Positions 59,764-64,000 of a stretch of DNA of 64,000 nucleotides are shown piece by piece. The DNA is from an uncultured bacterium (GTDB lineage: Bacteria; Actinomycetota; Coriobacteriia; Coriobacteriales; Eggerthellaceae). The notes under the pieces are model-generated. The model was not told the DNA's origin. It saw only the letters and a list, made by a program, of their open reading frames with translations, and searched no databases. The stretch is from assembly GCA_937890835.1 (NCBI GenBank), contig CALADF010000044.1, positions 1 through 64,000 of the forward strand, read 5' to 3'. Position numbers and translations under genes: made by a program. The stretch's first letter is position 1. Each line of letters begins with the position of its first letter.

Positions 59764-60268
59764 AGAACGAGAACAGCGCGCGGGCGTTCCCCGCCGCCGC
59801 GTTCTCGCGATACTCCCGAACGTATGCGAGGCGTTCGACGGTCGAAGCTGCGAGCGGCTGGGGTAGATCGTCCGGCTTGAACCAGCCCACTTCAAGGCTT
59901 TCGTCGTCGTTCACGCGGGGGACGGCGTTGCCCTCGCTTGCCGGGTGGCAGATGAAAAGCAGGTCAAGATAGCGCGTTTGATCGCCGTTCTCGTACGTAA
60001 CGAGCTTGTCCGACGCCTTCACGCTCGCGAGTTCCGCGGGCACGACGTTAACGCTCGTTTCCTCGAGAACCTCTCGTGCGACGGTGTCGGCGGGTTCCTC
60101 GCCGGGTTCGTTGATGCCGTAGACGAGCGCCCATTCGCCTGTGTCGGCGCGCCGCCCGAGAAGGATGCGCCCTGTGTCGTCTTCGACGTAGGCCGTGATG
60201 CCGACGAGCCAAAGGGGGTCGTGGCCGACTTTCTCGCGGAGCTTCAGGATGAATTCAGGCGTGGGCAT
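59747..60268 (-). CDS. NUDIX hydrolase
   Basis: 173 aa. VEDDTGRILLGRRADTGEWALVYGINEPGEEPADTVAREVLEETSVNVV contains the NUDIX box G-x5-E-x7-REVxEET with the metal-binding glutamates. Members cleave nucleoside diphosphates linked to another group, such as NADH, ADP-ribose or oxidised nucleotides. ATG 60268. The glycine that usually follows REUxEExG is replaced by SV, a small change seen in several active family members. Confidence 0.88.
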   Translation of the reverse strand: MPTPEFILKLREKVGHDPLWLVGITAYVEDDTGRILLGRRADTGEWALVYGINEPGEEPADTVAREVLEETSVNVVPAELASVKASDKLVTYENGDQTRYLDLLFICHPASEGNAVPRVNDDESLEVGWFKPDDLPQPLAASTVERLAYVREYRENAAAGNARALFSFSTPYA

Positions 60269-60373
60269 GATGCTTTCTTTCTCGTTTTCGGCGCGGTTGG
60301 CGGTTGCTGCGGCGATGTCGGTTGCGAATCCTCGGTTGACGCGCTCTCTCTCCCGCGGCGTCGGCGAGGGGCG

Positions 60374-60685
60374 CTATCGCTCCGGCTTCGATGTGAGGTG
60401 CCAACCGTCGCAGTACGGGCATTGGTAGCAGTGCAAGCCGCGCCTTCCGTATGCGGCGCACGAGGCGATGGCCTCCTCAGCTTCGGCGCGCGTGTCGTAG
60501 CGGTTCTTCGACTCGCATGCTTTGTTTCGCAGCGCCTCGGCGCGTTCCCGCTCCCGCTCGGCTCGCTTGCGGTCTTCCTGGGCGAACGGATCGCTCAAGC
60601 TTGCGGGGAAGCCGTCTGCGTCGACGAAACTCGCTTTGAACGCGGCGACTTTCTTTGCGCGCGCCGATGGTTTCCTGCTTCCCAT
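60374..60685 (-). CDS. small basic zinc-finger-like protein
   Basis: 103 aa from ATG 60685 (AAAGGCGG upstream). N-terminus rich in K/R (SRKPSARAKKVAAFKASF), a charged helix (EDRKRAERERERAEALRNKACESKNRYDTRAEAEEAI), and a C-terminal HCYQCPYCDGWHLTSKP that could bind zinc. It resembles small phage- or plasmid-associated zinc-binding proteins, but no function is known. It is 105 bp downstream of NUDIX on the opposite end of the same strand run. Confidence 0.65.
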   Translation of the reverse strand: MGSRKPSARAKKVAAFKASFVDADGFPASLSDPFAQEDRKRAERERERAEALRNKACESKNRYDTRAEAEEAIASCAAYGRRGLHCYQCPYCDGWHLTSKPER

Positions 60686-61056
60686 GGTGGGCCGCCTTTC
60701 GTCGGTCTTGCCGCGATTTCCGACGGCGGAAGTCGCGCATATTCCGGTTGCTTTGATCCGATTGTACGTGTTGGCAGCGGACGCAGCGTTTGCCTGATGC
60801 ATCGTTCATCGGAAAACAACGAGTTCGCCCGGCGACGGGCGTGCTTGTTTCATGGGCGTTGTTCGATGGCGTGAACGCTCGCAGCGGCATCGTGATTCAC
60901 CTCGCTTCTCGGAAAATGCGGAAAGCTTGTTCGGACCGCAAGGAGGATGAGCCGTTCCTGTAAACTGAGCAAATGCTCGACTGATGGGCGGATGCGGAAG
61001 CTGCCGCATCCGCTTTTTTATTCCATCCGAAGCGCCTTTGAACGAGGAGTTGCACC
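60686..61056. other. intergenic region upstream of tex
   Basis: No convincing gene. It ends with a strong terminator hairpin (separate entry) and the tex ribosome site GAGGAG. AAGGAGG abuts an ATG at 60948, but with no spacing between them this small frame is unlikely to be translated. Confidence 0.4.
60988..61019 (+). terminator. rho-independent terminator in the tex leader
   Basis: GCGGATGCGG (60988-60997) and CCGCATCCGC (61004-61013) pair perfectly over a 6-nt loop and are followed by TTTTTT. It lies 37 bp before the tex start, with no annotated plus-strand gene before it: either the end of an unseen small RNA or a tex attenuator. Confidence 0.85.
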
Positions 61057-63210
61057 ATGTTGAACATATCGAAGCTCATCGCTTCTGAACTGGGGATTTC
61101 CGACTCGCAGGTGGATGCTGTCATCCGGCTCATCGACGAGGGGAGTACCATTCCCTTTATCGCTCGCTATCGCAAGGAGGCGACGGGCGGTCTCGACGAT
61201 GCCGTTCTGCGCGAGCTCGACGAGCGTCTGACCTACCTGCGCAACCTCGAGGCGCGTAAAGTCGAAGTTCTTCGCTCGATCGAGGAGCAGGGGAAGCTTA
61301 CGCGCGAGCTGCGTGCGTCCATCGAGGACGCGCAGGTGATGCAACGCGTGGAGGACTTGTACAAGCCGTTCAAGAAAAAGCGCGCCACCCGTGCCTCGAA
61401 GGCGCGTGCGGCAGGTTTGGAGCCGTTGGCGAATTTGGTGCTCGCGCAAGCGTCGGGCACGGTGAGCGCGCTCGACGCTGCTGCGGCGTATGTGAACGCG
61501 GGTGGGGGCTATCCCACGCCTGAAGCGGCGCTTCAGGGAGCGCAAGATATCGTGGCCGAAGTGATTGCGGAAGACGCCGAGCACATCGCCGACATGCGCG
61601 CTTTCACGGCGCGTGTCGCGGACGTAACGGTGGAAGCGATCGATGCCGACGAGAAGACGGTATACGAGCCGTATTACGATTTCGCCGAGCAGGCGCGGCG
61701 CATCCCCAATCATCGGGTGCTTGCCATAAACCGCGGCGAGAAGGAGGGAAAGCTGCGCGTGCACGTGCGTGTCGACGTCGATGAGGCGATCGACCGTTTG
61801 GGCCGTTGCGTGGTGCGCAGGCAGGGGCCTTTCGCCGCCGCGCTCGATGCGGCCATCGCGGATAGTTACAAGCGCCTCATCGCCCCCTCGCTTGAGCGCG
61901 AGCTGCGAAGCGATTTGACCGAACGTGCTCAAGCCGATGCTATCCGCGTGTTCGCCAAGAACACGGAGGCCCTGCTGCAGCAGCGTCCCGTGCGCAACGC
62001 GCGCGTTATCGCGCTCGATCCCGGGTATCGCACGGGCTGCAAAGTGGCGGTGCTCGACGAGTTCGGCAAGCTGCTCGATTACACCACGGTGTATCCTACG
62101 CCGCCGCGATCCGACGTGGCGGGTGCGCAGCGCACGCTCGCGGCTCTTGCGCGCAAGCATCGGGTCAACACGGTGGTCATCGGGAACGGAACGGGCAGTC
62201 GCGAGACCGAGGAGGTGGTGGCCGACCTTATCTCAAGTCAGATGCCCGACCTTCGCTACACCATCGTGAACGAGGCGGGCGCGTCGGTGTACTCGGCTTC
62301 GAAGCTTGCGAGCGAGGAATATCCCGACCTCGATGTCACCACGCGTGGCGCTATGAGCTTGGGGCGTCGTTTGCAGGATCCGCTGGCGGAGCTGGTGAAG
62401 ATCCCGCCGCAATCTATCGGCGTGGGGCAGTATCAACATGACCTCAATCAAACCGAATTGGGACGTGCGCTTGCGGGCGTGGTGGAAAGCGTGGTGAATC
62501 GCGTGGGCGTTGATTTGAACACGGCGAGCGCCAGCCTTCTCGGCTACGTTTCGGGCATCACGCCCACCATTGCGAAGAACATCGTGGCGTATCGCGAGGA
62601 TAACGGGGCGTTCACCGATCGCAGACAGCTTAAGAAGGTGGCGAAGCTGGGCCCGAAAGCCTATTTGAACTGCGCGGGCTTCCTGCGCATCACGGGAGGA
62701 AAGAACCCCCTCGATGCGACCAGCGTGCATCCCGAGAGCTACGCCGTGGCGACCGAGGTGCTCAAGCGCGCGGGCGTTTCTCTTGAGGCGGTGGCGGCGG
62801 GCGGCGTAAGCGATATCGCAGCGCGCGTGGGGAATGTGTCCGAGCTCGCGACGCAGCTGGGGTGCGGCGTGCCGACGCTTGCCGACATCATCGGCGAGCT
62901 GGCGAAGCCCGGTCGCGATCCGCGTGACGATGCGCCCGAGGTGGTGTTCAGCCGCTCGGTGCTTTCCTTCGACGACCTGAGCGTCGGGATGGAGCTTAAG
63001 GGCACGGTGCGTAACGTGGTCGATTTCGGCGCGTTCGTGGACATCGGGGTGAAGCAGGACGGGCTTGTGCACATCTCGAAGCTGGCGGATCGCTTCGTGA
63101 AGCACCCGAGCGAGGTGGTGGCCGTCGGCGACACCGTGACGGTATGGGTGTGCGGCGTCGACAAGGACCGCGGCAAGATATCGCTTTCCATGGTGAAGGA
63201 CAGGTGTTAG
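61057..63210 (+). CDS. tex: Tex family RNA-binding transcription accessory protein
   Basis: 717 aa, ATG after GAGGAG. N-terminal Tex-HTH region (GSTIPFIARYRKEATGGLDDAVLRELDERL), YqgF nuclease-like domain (RVIALDPGYRTGCKVAVLDEFG), helix-hairpin-helix region (NTASASLLGYVSGITPTIAKNIVAYRE, FTDRRQLKKVAKLGPKAYLNCAGFLRI), and a C-terminal S1 RNA-binding domain (GMELKGTVRNVVDFGAFVDIGVKQDGLVHIS). The full bacterial layout is present. Tex affects transcription, RNA decay and translation reinitiation in various bacteria. Confidence 0.95.
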   Translation: MLNISKLIASELGISDSQVDAVIRLIDEGSTIPFIARYRKEATGGLDDAVLRELDERLTYLRNLEARKVEVLRSIEEQGKLTRELRASIEDAQVMQRVEDLYKPFKKKRATRASKARAAGLEPLANLVLAQASGTVSALDAAAAYVNAGGGYPTPEAALQGAQDIVAEVIAEDAEHIADMRAFTARVADVTVEAIDADEKTVYEPYYDFAEQARRIPNHRVLAINRGEKEGKLRVHVRVDVDEAIDRLGRCVVRRQGPFAAALDAAIADSYKRLIAPSLERELRSDLTERAQADAIRVFAKNTEALLQQRPVRNARVIALDPGYRTGCKVAVLDEFGKLLDYTTVYPTPPRSDVAGAQRTLAALARKHRVNTVVIGNGTGSRETEEVVADLISSQMPDLRYTIVNEAGASVYSASKLASEEYPDLDVTTRGAMSLGRRLQDPLAELVKIPPQSIGVGQYQHDLNQTELGRALAGVVESVVNRVGVDLNTASASLLGYVSGITPTIAKNIVAYREDNGAFTDRRQLKKVAKLGPKAYLNCAGFLRITGGKNPLDATSVHPESYAVATEVLKRAGVSLEAVAAGGVSDIAARVGNVSELATQLGCGVPTLADIIGELAKPGRDPRDDAPEVVFSRSVLSFDDLSVGMELKGTVRNVVDFGAFVDIGVKQDGLVHISKLADRFVKHPSEVVAVGDTVTVWVCGVDKDRGKISLSMVKDRC

Positions 63211-63235
63211 AAGACGGGTCGGAGCAGGGGGTTTC

Positions 63236-63279
63236 GGGGACAATGCGGGCTGCAATAGACTCCGCATTGCCCCGGTTTT
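63236..63279 (+). terminator. terminator between tex and the helicase gene
   Basis: GGGGACAATGCGG and CCGCATTGCCCC pair with one bulged A over a 13-nt loop, followed by GGTTTT. It lies between convergent genes and may serve both. Confidence 0.6.
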
Positions 63280-63283
63280 GGCG

Positions 63284-64000
63284 TCATGCTTGATCGAGCT
63301 TCGCATGGAACGCCACGGACCGCGTTGTTTCAAGCTGGTCGAATTGTATCTCGTACGCCCTTGCGCTTTCGTCGACGTGGATGACGGAACCTGCTCCGAA
63401 TGCGGGGTGCTGCACGCGCTCGCCTTCGGCGAAGCGTGCCTCGCGTACGAGCCGCGTTATGCGTCGGTCCGCGAGGTCGTAGGCGGCGCGTGCTTCGGCG
63501 AGGCGTTCGTCGGTCGGTTTGTTGGAAAAGTCTATGGCCTTAGGGTCGATGTCGAGCAGGAAGCGCGAGGGAAAGCGCGGTATGCCGTCGTGGTCGCGTC
63601 CTTCGGCCTCGCTGAGGTAGAGCCCGTCGCGTGCGCGCGTCATGGCCACGAACGCAAGGCGCCGCTCTTCCTCCATGGCTTGCATGGTGTCGGTTTTGCG
63701 CGAGGGGATAACGCCTTCGCTCATGCTGCAGATGAACACATGGGGAAACTCAAGCCCCTTCGCCGCATGAATGGTCATGAGCCGCACCTTGCCCGATGAG
63801 GTTTCCGCATCGGCGTTCGTGAGCAGCGCTACATGCGCAAGGTAATGAGGAAGGGTCAGCTCTTCGCCGCAGCTTTCCTCGAATGCGCGAACGGACTGTT
63901 TCAGCTCGGCGAGGTTGTCCAATCTCTCCTGACTCCCCTCGGTGCGCAGCATGCGTTCGTAGCCGCTTTCCGCGAGAAGGCTTGCCAGCACGTCGGAGAC
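63284..64000 (-). CDS. UvrD/PcrA-type helicase, C-terminal part (N-terminus outside window)
   Basis: 239 codons are visible; the N-terminal two thirds lie beyond the right edge. VRLMTIHAAKGLEFPHVFICSMSEGVIPS is helicase motif V, and EEERRLAFVAMTRARDGLYL is motif VI of superfamily 1A. The C-terminal FAEGERVQHPAFGAGSVIHVD is the PcrA/UvrD C-terminal Tudor-like domain that contacts RNA polymerase in PcrA. A role in repair and removal of stalled polymerase is known for the family. Confidence 0.92.
   Translation of the reverse strand, partial: VSDVLASLLAESGYERMLRTEGSQERLDNLAELKQSVRAFEESCGEELTLPHYLAHVALLTNADAETSSGKVRLMTIHAAKGLEFPHVFICSMSEGVIPSRKTDTMQAMEEERRLAFVAMTRARDGLYLSEAEGRDHDGIPRFPSRFLLDIDPKAIDFSNKPTDERLAEARAAYDLADRRITRLVREARFAEGERVQHPAFGAGSVIHVDESARAYEIQFDQLETTRSVAFHAKLDQA

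Noticed and set aside
60948..61060. Small frame starting right after AAGGAGG upstream of tex
   Set aside because: No spacing between the ribosome site and ATG, and the frame runs through the terminator into the tex start.

Overview
The window is high-GC (roughly 60-63% by eye), densely packed bacterial chromosome with many GTG and TTG starts. It shows no rRNA, tRNA, transposase, integrase or CRISPR array. The gene set points to an anaerobic Actinomycetota, most likely class Coriobacteriia (Eggerthellaceae-like): a molybdopterin reductase module, an EFR1-type flavodoxin-ferredoxin, stand-alone NnrD, FmdE, a sortase-type LAKTGD surface protein, GC-rich OmpR-type two-component systems, and purine deaminases. 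This placement is inference; no marker gene was compared.

Layout. 0-3 kb: a DUF262/DUF1524 (GmrSD-like) protein cut by the left edge, a small unknown protein and a Doc/RhuM-type Fic protein. 3-8.6 kb: an ATP-grasp protein followed in frame by a DUF2442 remnant, the ade-guaD purine deaminase pair, and a zinc-ribbon ADP-ribosylglycohydrolase. 8.6-10.4 kb: a complete hipBA toxin-antitoxin locus with three operators. 10.5-18 kb: a DUF4213/DUF364 protein, an EFR1 ferredoxin, a broken surface-protein gene, a methyltransferase and a SEC-C protein. 18-27.6 kb: two tandem HyuA-like/DUF917 gene pairs around a cytosine-permease-like transporter and a nitrilase-superfamily amidase, closed by DUF1177. This looks like an uncharacterised uptake and amide or cyclic-amide breakdown pathway. 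27.6-32.4 kb: an accessory stretch with an orphan hipB-like gene that carries the same operator array as hipBA, a lower-GC two-gene cassette, and an overlapping operon of a J-domain-like protein, a HIRAN protein and a Sel1 protein with a second HIRAN gene divergent from it.

32.4-38.3 kb (minus strand): MBL hydrolase, NnrD, FAD oxidoreductase, Mo/4Fe-4S catalytic subunit and a four-cluster ferredoxin, which together suggest a cytoplasmic reductase. 38.3-42.9 kb: an NhaC-type antiporter behind an attenuator-like hairpin, trmB, an unknown protein and a WYL regulator. 43.2-48.1 kb: a short DUF262 protein and an ECF sigma/membrane protein/ABC transporter operon. 48.4-54.7 kb: two OmpR-type two-component systems, a VTT membrane protein and a C39-like secreted protease divergent from the second system. 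54.8-64 kb: FmdE, an asparagine-synthetase-like protein lacking the glutaminase cysteine, a SulP transporter, a NUDIX hydrolase, tex, and the C-terminal end of a UvrD/PcrA-type helicase cut by the right edge.

Best candidates for undescribed biology: the pair of hip-type loci with identical operator spacing (38 and 39 bp between centres); the HyuA-like/DUF917 duplication with no HyuB; the J-like/HIRAN/Sel1 overlapping operon; and the nhaC leader, which holds imperfect tandem repeats and a terminator hairpin just ahead of the start codon.
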